From contig NZ_JNWK01000006.1 in assembly GCF_000716445.1 (NCBI RefSeq), positions 62,001 through 126,000 of the forward strand: a stretch of 64,000 nt of DNA, written 5' to 3'. The translations under genes and the position numbers were made by a program. A model generated the notes under the pieces. It did no database searches. It saw only the letters and a program-made list of their open reading frames with translations, and was not told the DNA's origin. The stretch is from Streptomyces wedmorensis (GTDB lineage Bacteria; Actinomycetota; Actinomycetes; Streptomycetales; Streptomycetaceae). This document shows, in pieces, positions 8,380 to 15,859 of this stretch (position 1 is the first letter of the stretch; every line of letters begins with the position of its first letter).

Positions 8380-9032
8380 TGGGGCGTGACCACCTTGTAG
8401 TTCTTCGGCACCTGGGCGTCGGGGCGGCGCAGGTACATGGGCAGCGGGTCGAGGAAGCCGTCGCCGCCGGCGGCGAGCCGCTCCGCCGCGAGTCCGGCGA
8501 GCGCGGCCGCCGACTGGTGCTCGGGGTCGCGGGCGTCGGGGAAGGCGTCGGGGTAGAGACGGGCGCCCGCGCCCACGACCGGGAGGCCGGCGAGACGCTC
8601 GGCGATGTCGGCGGGCCGGTCGACGGCCGCGTCGGTCACCCGCGTGCGGGAGTTCTCGTACCGCGCCCAGTAGACCTCCTTGCGGCGGGCGTCCGTGGCG
8701 ACGGCGAAGGGCTCGTCGAAGCCGGCGGCGTACGCGAGGCCGTCGAGGGTGCACAGTCCGTGGACGGGCACGCCGAGCGCGGAGGAGAAGGTCGCGGCCG
8801 TGACGAGTCCGACGCGGAGTCCGGTGTAGGGGCCGGGGCCGACGCCGACGACGATCCCGGTGACCGCGTCGAGCTTGAGTCCGGCCTCCCCGAGGACCCG
8901 GTCGACGGCGGGCAGCAGCAGCTCCCCGTGGCGGCGGGCGTCGACCTGGCTCGACGAGGCGACGACGGCCTCGCCGTCGTGCAGGGCGACGGTGACGGCG
9001 GGGGTGGCGGTATCCATGGCGAGCAACAGCAC
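8376..9032 (-). CDS. tsaB: tRNA threonylcarbamoyladenosine biosynthesis protein TsaB
   Basis: A 218-residue non-catalytic partner that dimerises with TsaD in t6A synthesis. It shows the ASKHA N-terminal strand LLLAMDTATPAVTVAL and the GPGPYTGLRVGL segment characteristic of the family. It starts at GTG 9032 and is the first gene of the leftward tsaB-rimI-tsaD-small gene unit, with 141 bases to the divergent membrane protein gene. Confidence 0.95.
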   Translation of the reverse strand: MLLLAMDTATPAVTVALHDGEAVVASSSQVDARRHGELLLPAVDRVLGEAGLKLDAVTGIVVGVGPGPYTGLRVGLVTAATFSSALGVPVHGLCTLDGLAYAAGFDEPFAVATDARRKEVYWARYENSRTRVTDAAVDRPADIAERLAGLPVVGAGARLYPDAFPDARDPEHQSAAALAGLAAERLAAGGDGFLDPLPMYLRRPDAQVPKNYKVVTPQ

Positions 9033-9173
9033 GCGAACAGCCTACGGCTCCCGGACCGGGTGCCGCCCCGCGGCCGAGCCCCGCCGGACGCCCCCCTGGG
9101 CACGGCGCCCCGGACCTCCGTCCCGCGGCTGCTACCGTCACCCTTCGATACGTTCGTACGAGAGGTGGGCACG

Positions 9174-9740
9174 GTGGCACGGAGCAGCTCGGGATTCGTG
9201 GCCGGGCTCACGGCCGCCGCGGTCGCCGCGGTCGCCTTCCTCGCCTACCAGGCCTCGGCGAACGCGCCCGCCGACCTGTCGGCCAAGCCCCGTACCCCCG
9301 GCACGTCCGTCCCCTCCGTCTCGCCGAGCGGCGGTACGAAGAAGCCGGCCGGCAACCCGCTGGCGGTGCCGGCGGCCTCGGGCACCGGCGAGCGGGTGGT
9401 GTACGCCCTCGCCGACCGCCGGGTGTGGCTGGTCGACGTCAAGGGCAAGGCGACCCGTACGTTCTCGGTGATGCCGAGCACGGTCCACCCGGCGCCGGGG
9501 GCGTACAAGGTGACCTCGCGGTCGGGTTCGGTCCGCGGTTCCGACGGCGTGCAGATCGAGCACGTGGTGCGGTTCGCCACCAACGAGGACGTGGCGATCG
9601 GCTTCAGCGCGGCGGTGGACGGCACGACGCCGACGCCGGACCCGGCGAGGAAGACCGGCGGCATCCGCATGAAGCGGGCCGACGGCGACGCGCTGTGGAA
9701 GTTCGCGGTGATCGGCGCGAAGGTCGTCGTCGTCCCCTGA
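9174..9740 (+). CDS. Membrane-anchored L,D-transpeptidase-like protein lacking the catalytic cysteine
   Basis: A 188-residue protein with a single N-terminal membrane anchor (FVAGLTAAAVAAVAFLAY), a Pro/Ser linker, then a domain that follows the YkuD pattern: VVYALADRRVWLVDVKGK, then VMPSTVHPAPGAYKV, then a late strand/loop TGGIRMKRADGDALWKF and IGAKVVVV. In active enzymes that loop reads S-H/R-G-C-I/V-R; here Gly replaces Cys and the upstream HG is absent, so catalysis is not expected. GTG 9174 is preceded by GAGAGG; GTG 9165 is possible. A binding or structural role at the wall is inferred. Confidence 0.72.
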   Translation: MARSSSGFVAGLTAAAVAAVAFLAYQASANAPADLSAKPRTPGTSVPSVSPSGGTKKPAGNPLAVPAASGTGERVVYALADRRVWLVDVKGKATRTFSVMPSTVHPAPGAYKVTSRSGSVRGSDGVQIEHVVRFATNEDVAIGFSAAVDGTTPTPDPARKTGGIRMKRADGDALWKFAVIGAKVVVVP

Positions 9741-9771
9741 GACGCCGTGCCCGCGGGACTCCGTGGACGGG

Positions 9772-9924
9772 TCAGGCGGCCTCGTCCCGCACGGTGTCCT
9801 CTTCGGTCTGTTCGGACGGCTGCGGCGGCGGGGTCGAGAGGGCCCGCGCGGCCGCGCAGGACGCCAGCAGCTCACTCATCGGGACGTGGTCCCGGCCGGG
9901 TTCCGCGCGCTCAGGCGTGGCCAT
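9772..9924 (-). CDS. 50-residue small protein downstream of an iron box
   Basis: Starts ATG (MATPERAEPGRDHVPMSELL) and ends in an acidic tail (TEEDTVRDEAA). It has no signal peptide or membrane segment and a single central Cys (LASCAAA). Function unknown. The ATG lies 12 bases from a 19-base site matching the DmdR/IdeR iron box, so derepression under iron limitation is likely if the gene is real. Length and composition alone do not prove coding; the placement of the operator is the main support. Confidence 0.55.
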   Translation of the reverse strand: MATPERAEPGRDHVPMSELLASCAAARALSTPPPQPSEQTEEDTVRDEAA

Positions 9925-9935
9925 GCATGCCTCCC

Positions 9936-9954
9936 GTAGGTTAGGTACACCTAA
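9936..9954 (-). promoter_or_regulatory. DmdR/IdeR-type iron box
   Basis: GTAGGTTAGGTACACCTAA matches 16 of 19 positions of the actinobacterial iron-box consensus TTAGGTTAGGCTCACCTAA. It is embedded in an 18-base near-perfect inverted repeat (9939-9956). It lies immediately upstream of the 50-residue gene and downstream of tsaE, so the small gene is the only obvious target. Confidence 0.72.
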
Positions 9955-10049
9955 CCAGCTCGTGCATCCATGTCACCACGGCTCGTACGGCCCACGCAAC
10001 ACCTTCCCGACACGTTGTCGGAACCTACGTACGAACGGCGGCACGCGGC

Positions 10050-10550
10050 TCAGAGCGCGCCGAGGTCCTCGTCGGTCCAGCGGGCACCGATCCCACGCAG
10101 CACGACCGTGCGCCGGTCGTCGTCGGTGTCGCCGGTGACCCGGTGGATGAGCAGGTGCAGCCGGTCGTCGGTCAGCTCCTCGACCTTGCCGTCGCCCCAC
10201 TCGACGACCACCACCGACTCGGGCAGCGAGACGTCGAGGTCGAGGTCCTCCATCTCGTCGAGCCCGCCGCCGAGGCGGTACGCGTCCACGTGGACCAGGG
10301 CCGGACCACCGACCAGCGACGGGTGGACCCGGGCGATGACGAACGTCGGGGAGGTGACCGCGCCGCGCACCCCCAGTCCCTCGCCGAGGCCCCGGGTGAG
10401 CGTGGTCTTCCCGGCGCCGAGCTCGCCGGTGAGCATGACGAGGTCGCCGGGACGGAGGATCTTCGCGAGCCGGCGGCCCAGCTCCTGCATCTGCTGGGGG
10501 GAGTCGACCGAGAGGGTGGCGCCGGAGACGGGCGGGTGCGCTGCTTCCAT
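10050..10550 (-). CDS. tsaE: tRNA threonylcarbamoyladenosine ATPase TsaE
   Basis: ATPase that supports turnover of the TsaBD complex in t6A synthesis. The 166-residue protein has Walker A GELGAGKTT (about residue 44), the switch-like TSPTFVIARVH, HVDAYRL and VEWGDG, all diagnostic. The start is taken as ATG 10550; TTG 10559 is also open. It is the third gene of alr - hydrolase - tsaE, with only about ten bases to the gene before it. Confidence 0.95.
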   Translation of the reverse strand: MEAAHPPVSGATLSVDSPQQMQELGRRLAKILRPGDLVMLTGELGAGKTTLTRGLGEGLGVRGAVTSPTFVIARVHPSLVGGPALVHVDAYRLGGGLDEMEDLDLDVSLPESVVVVEWGDGKVEELTDDRLHLLIHRVTGDTDDDRRTVVLRGIGARWTDEDLGAL

Positions 10551-10560
10551 ACCCGCCAAC

Positions 10561-11766
10561 TTAGCTCTTGCCGGTGTCCGTGCTCGCCGCGGCCGTCGTC
10601 GCGGCCTCCGCCGCCTCCGCCTTCCTCGCCGTCCCCGGCACGGCCCCGGCCCGTACGAGGAGGTCGGCCAGCCGGTCGGTGACCGCCTCGGGGTGCTCCA
10701 GCATCACCAGGTGGCCGGCGTCGGGGACGATGACCAGCTCGGCGTCCGGGAGGAGGTCACCGATGGCCTCGGTGTGCGAGCCGGGGGTCACCAGGTCGTT
10801 GTCGCCGGCCAGGGCCAGCGCCGGGCGGTCGCGGAAGGCGGCGAGTGCGGCGGCCTTGTCGTGCTCGGCGAAGGCCGGGTAGAAGGCGGCGACCACGTCG
10901 ATCGGCGTCGACTCGATCATCCGCTCGGCGAACCGGGCCACCGCCGGATCCACGTCCCTCGAGGAGAACGAGTACTTCTTGATCAGCCCGGCGAAGAGGT
11001 CGGCGGTCGCCCGCCGCCCGCGCTCGACCAGCTCCGCCTGCGACCCGAGCGCCCGCAGGACGCCCGGCAGGACCCGCCGGACGGCGTTGACCCCGGCGAT
11101 CGGCAGCCCGTAGGACACCTCGCCCAGCTTCCCGGCCGAGGTGCCGACGAAGGCGACGCCGACGACCCGGTCGCGGATCAGTTCGGGATACCGCTCGGCG
11201 AGCGCCATCACCGTCATGCCGCCCATCGAGTGCCCGACCAGCACGAGCGGCCCGTCGGGCGCGGCCGCGTCGAGCACGGCCTTGAGGTCACGGCCCAGCC
11301 GGTCGATGGAGACGGGCGCCGCGTCGGGACCGTCCTGGGCGACGGCCGGTCCGGACCGGCCGTGGCCGCGCTGGTCCCAGTGGACGCTGCGGACCAGACC
11401 GCGCAGCGCGGCCCGCTGGAAGTGCCAGGAGTCCTGGTTGAGGCAGTAGCCGTGGCTGAAGACAACGGTGACGGGGGCGGGTTCCTTCCGCCCGAAGAGC
11501 CGTCGGCGGCGGCCGGACGGCGCTTCCGGCTCGACCTCGTCCACCTCGTAGTACAGGACCGTCCCGTCGTCGGCGGTCGCCCGTCCCGGCGTGCCGCGCA
11601 GACCGCCGTACGGGCCGGTGGCGTCCAGCGCGAGCCGCGCCTTCTGCCGTACGGAACGGCCCACGGTGAGCCGCTCGACGGCGACCCCGGCGGCCGCGCC
11701 GGCGGCGAGGACGCCTATCGCGGCACCGGCGAACCCGGCGCGCCGCCAGCTCCTCGACTCGCCCAC
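10561..11766 (-). CDS. Alpha/beta hydrolase with N-terminal membrane anchor
   Basis: A 401-residue protein. The N-terminal GFAGAAIGVLAAGAAAGVAV helix is a membrane anchor or uncleaved signal. The hydrolase core shows the oxyanion strand VVFSHGYCLNQDSW, the nucleophile elbow GHSMGG, the acid GDNDLVTP and the histidine in PDAGHLVMLEHP, so the triad is complete. Substrate unknown; the family includes esterases, haloperoxidase-like enzymes and lipases. It starts at GTG 11766 behind GAGGGGGG, twelve bases after alr ends, and is followed at once by tsaE. Confidence 0.88.
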   Translation of the reverse strand: MGESRSWRRAGFAGAAIGVLAAGAAAGVAVERLTVGRSVRQKARLALDATGPYGGLRGTPGRATADDGTVLYYEVDEVEPEAPSGRRRRLFGRKEPAPVTVVFSHGYCLNQDSWHFQRAALRGLVRSVHWDQRGHGRSGPAVAQDGPDAAPVSIDRLGRDLKAVLDAAAPDGPLVLVGHSMGGMTVMALAERYPELIRDRVVGVAFVGTSAGKLGEVSYGLPIAGVNAVRRVLPGVLRALGSQAELVERGRRATADLFAGLIKKYSFSSRDVDPAVARFAERMIESTPIDVVAAFYPAFAEHDKAAALAAFRDRPALALAGDNDLVTPGSHTEAIGDLLPDAELVIVPDAGHLVMLEHPEAVTDRLADLLVRAGAVPGTARKAEAAEAATTAAASTDTGKS

Positions 11767-11778
11767 GCCGACCCCCCT

Positions 11779-12927
11779 CTATTCGCCCAGGTAGACACGC
11801 GGGACGCGCGCGCCGATGCGGGTCACGATCTCGTACGCGATGGTGTCGGCGGCCACCGCCCAGTCCTCGGCGGTCGGCTCGCCCCGCTCCCCGGACCCGA
11901 AGAGCACCGCCTCGGTGCCCGGCTCGGGCGTGTCGCCGCCCAGGTCGACCACGAACTGGTCCATGGCCACCCGCCCGGCGACCGTACGCACCCGGTCCCC
12001 GACGAGGACGGGACCGCGGCCGGACGCGTGCCGGGGGACCCCGTCCGCGTAGCCCAGCGGGACGAGTCCCAGGGTGGTCTCGCTCTCCGTGACGTAGTGG
12101 TGCCCGTAACTCACGCCGTGCCCGGCCGGCACCCGCTTGACGAGCGCGACGCTCCCCTTCAGCGACATGACCGGCCGCAGCCCGAGCTCGGCGGAGGTGC
12201 CGAGCTCCGGGCTGGGCGACACGCCGTACATCGCGATGCCCGGCCGGACCATGTCGAAGTGGGCCTCGGGAAGCGTCAGCGTGGCCGGCGAGTTGGCGAT
12301 GTGCCGGACCTCGGGCTCCACGCCCGCCTGCTCGGCGTGGTCGAGCATCGAACGGAAGAGGTCCAGCTGAGGCGCGATCGACGGGTGGTGCGGCTCGTCG
12401 GCGCACGCGAAGTGCGACCAGAGGCCGGTCACCTTCACGAGCCCCTGCGCCTCGGCCTTGAGCGCCTCGGTGACCAGCTCGGGCCAGTCGGCGGGCTGGC
12501 ACCCGTTGCGCCCGAGACCGGTGTCGGCCTTGAGCTGGATCCGCGCCCGCTTGCCGGTCGCCTCCGCGGCGGCGACGACCTCCCGCAGCGCCCACATCCC
12601 GCTCACCGAGATGTCGAGACCGGCCTCGACGCCCTGGTCCCACGGGTCGTCCGGCGTCCACAGCCAGCACATCACCGGAACGTCCGTGATCCCCGCGGCG
12701 CGCAGCGCGAGCGCCTCCTGCGGGGTGGCCGTCCCCAGCCACTCCGCGCCCGCGTCCAGGGCGGCGCGGGCGCAGCGCAGCGCGCCGTGTCCGTACGCGT
12801 CGGCCTTGACCACGGCCATGATCCGGACGTGGGGGGCGACGCGGGCGCGCAGCGTGCGGACGTTCGCACGCAGCGCGCCGAGGTCGATCTCGGCACGGGC
12901 TCTGCTGGGCGGCGGTGTCTCAGTCAT
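11779..12927 (-). CDS. alr: Alanine racemase
   Basis: PLP-dependent enzyme making D-alanine for peptidoglycan. The 382-residue protein has the PLP lysine in AVVKADAYGHGA (Lys 41), the ISVSGMWALREV segment, LKADTGLGRNGC and the second-domain catalytic tyrosine region (HGVSYGHHY). ATG 12927. It is the first gene of a unit with the hydrolase and tsaE, an actinobacterial arrangement. The L,D-transpeptidase gene ends 20 bases upstream on the same strand, so two steps of wall metabolism may share a transcript. Confidence 0.97.
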   Translation of the reverse strand: MTETPPPSRARAEIDLGALRANVRTLRARVAPHVRIMAVVKADAYGHGALRCARAALDAGAEWLGTATPQEALALRAAGITDVPVMCWLWTPDDPWDQGVEAGLDISVSGMWALREVVAAAEATGKRARIQLKADTGLGRNGCQPADWPELVTEALKAEAQGLVKVTGLWSHFACADEPHHPSIAPQLDLFRSMLDHAEQAGVEPEVRHIANSPATLTLPEAHFDMVRPGIAMYGVSPSPELGTSAELGLRPVMSLKGSVALVKRVPAGHGVSYGHHYVTESETTLGLVPLGYADGVPRHASGRGPVLVGDRVRTVAGRVAMDQFVVDLGGDTPEPGTEAVLFGSGERGEPTAEDWAVAADTIAYEIVTRIGARVPRVYLGE

Positions 12928-12947
12928 CGCGCCCAGTCTCTCAGGTG

Positions 12948-13808
12948 TCAGCTCCCGGGCCGCTTTCCCCAGATGTAGACCCGGTCACCCTTACGGAGGA
13001 CTCCCCAGAGTTTCTCCGCGTTCCGGTAGCCGAGATTGACGCAGCCCCGGCTGCCGGTCGGCGTGGCGAGCTGCCCGTAGACGGCGTGGAACGCCTGTCC
13101 CCCGCTGAAGAACTGCGCGAACGGCATGGGGGTGTCGTAGATGGACGACCAGTGGTTCTTGTGGCGCCAGTAGACGGTGTGCCAGCCCTTGCGGGTGGCG
13201 TACCCGACACGCCCGCTGCGGACGTTGACCACGGAGTACGTCACCTTCTTCCCCTTCTGGACCCACATGAGCTGCCGGTCCAGGTCCACGCACGCCACGG
13301 CGTACTTCTTCACCGGGCACCGCTTTCCCGGGTCGAGCGACTTCCGCGCCGCCAGCAGCTCCGCCCGTGCCCATGTCACCGGCCCGGCGTACCCGTTCGC
13401 AGGTTTGATCTTCTCCCGCACCTGGAACGCCTTGATGGCCTTGCAGTCCGCCTGCGACTGGCGCCCGTCCGCCGTCAGTCCCAGCAGCCGCTCCACCCGC
13501 CGCTGATACGTCCCCGTCTTCGCCGTGCACGCCGCCCCCACCGCGCTGCGCGGCACGTACTCCACCAGCCCCTCGTCCTCCTCCTGCGGCTCCGGAACCG
13601 GCACCTCCCCCTCTGGCTGCAACGGCGGCAACACCTGGTCGGGCGTGTCCATCGGGTACTCCGACCGCCCCCCGCCCACCACCCCGGGCACCAGCACGTC
13701 CCCCGCCTCGCCCGGCCCCGGCCCGTCCGCGGCCGCCTCCGGCCCGAGCACGACCGAAGCCGCCAACACCAACACCAACGACGCTGTACCGCTTCTCCGT
13801 CTGATCAC
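12948..13808 (-). CDS. Secreted L,D-transpeptidase (YkuD domain) with peptidoglycan-binding-like region
   Basis: A 286-residue exported enzyme expected to make or modify 3-3 peptidoglycan cross-links. It has a signal peptide (VIRRRSGTASLVLVLAASVV, cleavage after about AAA), an acidic Pro-rich linker, a central region with YQRRVERLLGLTADGRQ resembling a peptidoglycan-binding repeat, and a C-terminal YkuD domain with HAVYG and the catalytic SRGCVNL (Cys near residue 255). I chose GTG 13808 because it gives a standard signal sequence; GTG 13856 would add 16 residues before it. Confidence 0.9.
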   Translation of the reverse strand: MIRRRSGTASLVLVLAASVVLGPEAAADGPGPGEAGDVLVPGVVGGGRSEYPMDTPDQVLPPLQPEGEVPVPEPQEEDEGLVEYVPRSAVGAACTAKTGTYQRRVERLLGLTADGRQSQADCKAIKAFQVREKIKPANGYAGPVTWARAELLAARKSLDPGKRCPVKKYAVACVDLDRQLMWVQKGKKVTYSVVNVRSGRVGYATRKGWHTVYWRHKNHWSSIYDTPMPFAQFFSGGQAFHAVYGQLATPTGSRGCVNLGYRNAEKLWGVLRKGDRVYIWGKRPGS

Positions 13809-13910
13809 CCCACCCACCCAATCCGGACCCCGCCCACCCGGCGCGCCGACACCCACACCTGGCCCAACGCTTTCCCCCGACCGGGGCCCCCGCCGGACGA
13901 ACGGGGGGCC

Positions 13911-15353
13911 CTAGGACGGTGACGTCACGTCCAGCCAGGCGTCGCGCAGGGAGCCGGCGACGTCGGTGGCGGTGACGGGTGCGCCGGCGGCGGAGGCGCG
14001 GCGGGCGGCGAGGCCGTGGAGGTAGGCCCCGCAGGAGCCGGCGTCGAGGGCGGAGAGGCCCGCCGCGAGGAGGGAGCCGGCGAGGCCGGAGAGGACGTCG
14101 CCGCTGCCGGCGGTGGCGAGCCAGGAGGTGCCGGTCGGGTTGACCCGTACGGGACCGCCGCCGGGCCCGCACACCAGCGTCGTGGAGCCCTTCAGGAGGA
14201 CCGTCGCACCGAAGCGCGCCGCCAGTTCGCGCACGGCGGCGAGCCGCCCCGCCTCCACGTCCTCCCGCGCGACGCCGAGCAGCGCCGCCGCCTCGCCCGC
14301 GTGCGGGGTGAGGAGGGTGGGGGCGGTGCGGGCCCGTACGGCTGCGGGGTCGAGCCCCCGCAGCCCGTCGGCGTCGACGAGGACCGGCACATCGGCGGCG
14401 AGGACCTCGGCGACGGGGCCGGGGCCCTCGCCGAGCCCGGGGCCGACGACCCAGGCCTGCACCCGCCCCGCCTTCGACGGCGGCCCGGCGTGGACCAGGG
14501 TCTCGGGGTGCGCGGCGATCACCGCGTCGCCCGCGGGCCCGACGTACCGCACGGCGCCCGCCCCGCCCCGCAGCGCCCCCGCCACGGCGAGGACCGCCGC
14601 GCCGGGGTAGCGGGCGGATCCGGCGACGACCCCGAGGACGCCCCGCCGGTACTTGTCGCTCTCGGCGCCCGGCACGGGCAGCAGCCACGCCACGTCCTGG
14701 TGCTGGAGCGCCTCCAGGTCCGGCACTCCCGGGAGGACCGCGTCGAGGCCGATGTCGACGAGCCGGAGCGCCCCCGCGTACTCCCGTGCGGGGTCGACCA
14801 GCAGCCCCGGCTTGTACGTGCCGAAGGTGATCGTCGCGTCGGCCCGCAGCGCCTCCCCCGCGACCTCCCCGGTGTCGGCGTCGACGCCGCTGGGGAGGTC
14901 GACGGCGACGACGACGGCGCCGGAGCCGCGGGCGGCGCGGGCGACGGGGACGGCGTCGGGCCGCAGTCCGCCGCGTCCGCCGATGCCGGTGATGCCGTCG
15001 AGGACGAGGTCGGCGGCGGCGAGCGCCTCGAAGGGGTCGTCGGTGATCCGGCCGCCGGCCGCCCTGAGGGCCGCGAGCCCGCCGGGGTGGGTGCGCGTCC
15101 CGAGCGGCACCGCCGTGACGCCGGCTCCCCGCCGGGCGAGCCGTGCTCCGGCGTACAGCGCGTCGCCGCCGTTGTCACCGCTGCCGACGAGCAGGACGAC
15201 CCGCGCTCCGTACACCCGGCCCTTTCCGAGCAGGGAGCAGCAGGCGGCGGCGAGTCCGGCGGCGGCCCGCTGCATGAGCGCGCCCTCGGGCAGGCGGGCC
15301 ATGAGGGCGGCCTCCGCGGCCCGTACGGTCTCGACGCGGTGAGCGGTTCGCAT
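13911..15353 (-). CDS. nnr: Bifunctional NAD(P)H-hydrate epimerase / ADP-dependent dehydratase
   Basis: Repair enzyme of 480 residues that restores hydrated NADH and NADPH. The N-terminal YjeF_N half (residues 1-205) has GSGDNGGDALYAGARL and DLPSGVDADTGE. The C-terminal ribokinase-like half has TPHAGEAAALLG, LLKGSTTLV and the catalytic ATAGSGDVLSG. ATG 15353. A 19-base-pair hairpin separates it from acpS upstream. Fusion of both activities in one protein is common in this group of bacteria. Confidence 0.93.
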   Translation of the reverse strand: MRTAHRVETVRAAEAALMARLPEGALMQRAAAGLAAACCSLLGKGRVYGARVVLLVGSGDNGGDALYAGARLARRGAGVTAVPLGTRTHPGGLAALRAAGGRITDDPFEALAAADLVLDGITGIGGRGGLRPDAVPVARAARGSGAVVVAVDLPSGVDADTGEVAGEALRADATITFGTYKPGLLVDPAREYAGALRLVDIGLDAVLPGVPDLEALQHQDVAWLLPVPGAESDKYRRGVLGVVAGSARYPGAAVLAVAGALRGGAGAVRYVGPAGDAVIAAHPETLVHAGPPSKAGRVQAWVVGPGLGEGPGPVAEVLAADVPVLVDADGLRGLDPAAVRARTAPTLLTPHAGEAAALLGVAREDVEAGRLAAVRELAARFGATVLLKGSTTLVCGPGGGPVRVNPTGTSWLATAGSGDVLSGLAGSLLAAGLSALDAGSCGAYLHGLAARRASAAGAPVTATDVAGSLRDAWLDVTSPS

Positions 15354-15432
15354 GTCCGCAGTCTGCCCCAGTCCCCAAGCCCCCGCCCGAAGACGGGCAT
15401 CGGCCACACCCACCACCCCGCCCGTACACGCA

Positions 15433-15478
15433 CGCGTGAAGGGCCCGGCCGCCCTTCGACGGCCGGGCCCTTCACGCG
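15433..15478 (-). terminator. Strong hairpin between acpS and nnr
   Basis: A perfect 19-base-pair stem (15433-15451 with 15460-15478) and 8-base loop just after the acpS stop. It should end the glmS-acpS transcript. There is no long U run, as is usual in Streptomyces. Confidence 0.8.
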
Positions 15479-15482
15479 TACG

Positions 15483-15851
15483 TCAGGCCTCGGCGATCAC
15501 CACCGCCGAGGCGACCCCCGCGTCGTGGCTCAGCGAGACGTGCCAGTGCTTCACGCCGAGCTCCGCCGCCCGCGCCGCCACGGTCCCCTTGACCCGCAGG
15601 CGCGGCTGCCCGGTGCCCTCGACGTACACCTCGGCGTCCGTCCAGAGCAGTCCGCCCGGTGCGCCGAGCGCCTTCGCCAGGGCCTCCTTCGCGGCGAACC
15701 GCACGGCGAGCGAGGCCGGCCCGCGCCGTTCGCCGCTCGGGAGGAGCAGTTCGCGCTCGATGAAGAGGCGCTGGAGCAGCCCCGGCGTCCGCTCGATCGA
15801 CACGGCGAAGCGGTCGATCTCCGCCACGTCGATCCCCACCCCGATGATCAT
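15483..15851 (-). CDS. acpS: Holo-[acyl-carrier-protein] synthase
   Basis: Moves 4'-phosphopantetheine from CoA to the serine of acyl carrier proteins, needed for fatty-acid and, in this genus, some polyketide synthesis. The 122-residue protein is of standard length with the metal-binding start [15 protein letters not shown] (Asp 8) and the second motif [16 protein letters not shown] 15851, eight bases after glmS ends, so it is the second gene of a glmS-acpS operon ending at the hairpin 15433-15478. Confidence 0.96.
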   Translation of the reverse strand: MIIGVGIDVAEIDRFAVSIERTPGLLQRLFIERELLLPSGERRGPASLAVRFAAKEALAKALGAPGGLLWTDAEVYVEGTGQPRLRVKGTVAARAAELGVKHWHVSLSHDAGVASAVVIAEA

Positions 15852-15859
15852 TTGTTACC

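Noticed and set aside
9970..12978. A 1002-codon open frame opposite tsaE, the hydrolase and alr
   Set aside because: All three minus-strand genes have clear family motifs and ribosome sites; the long plus frame only reflects codon bias.
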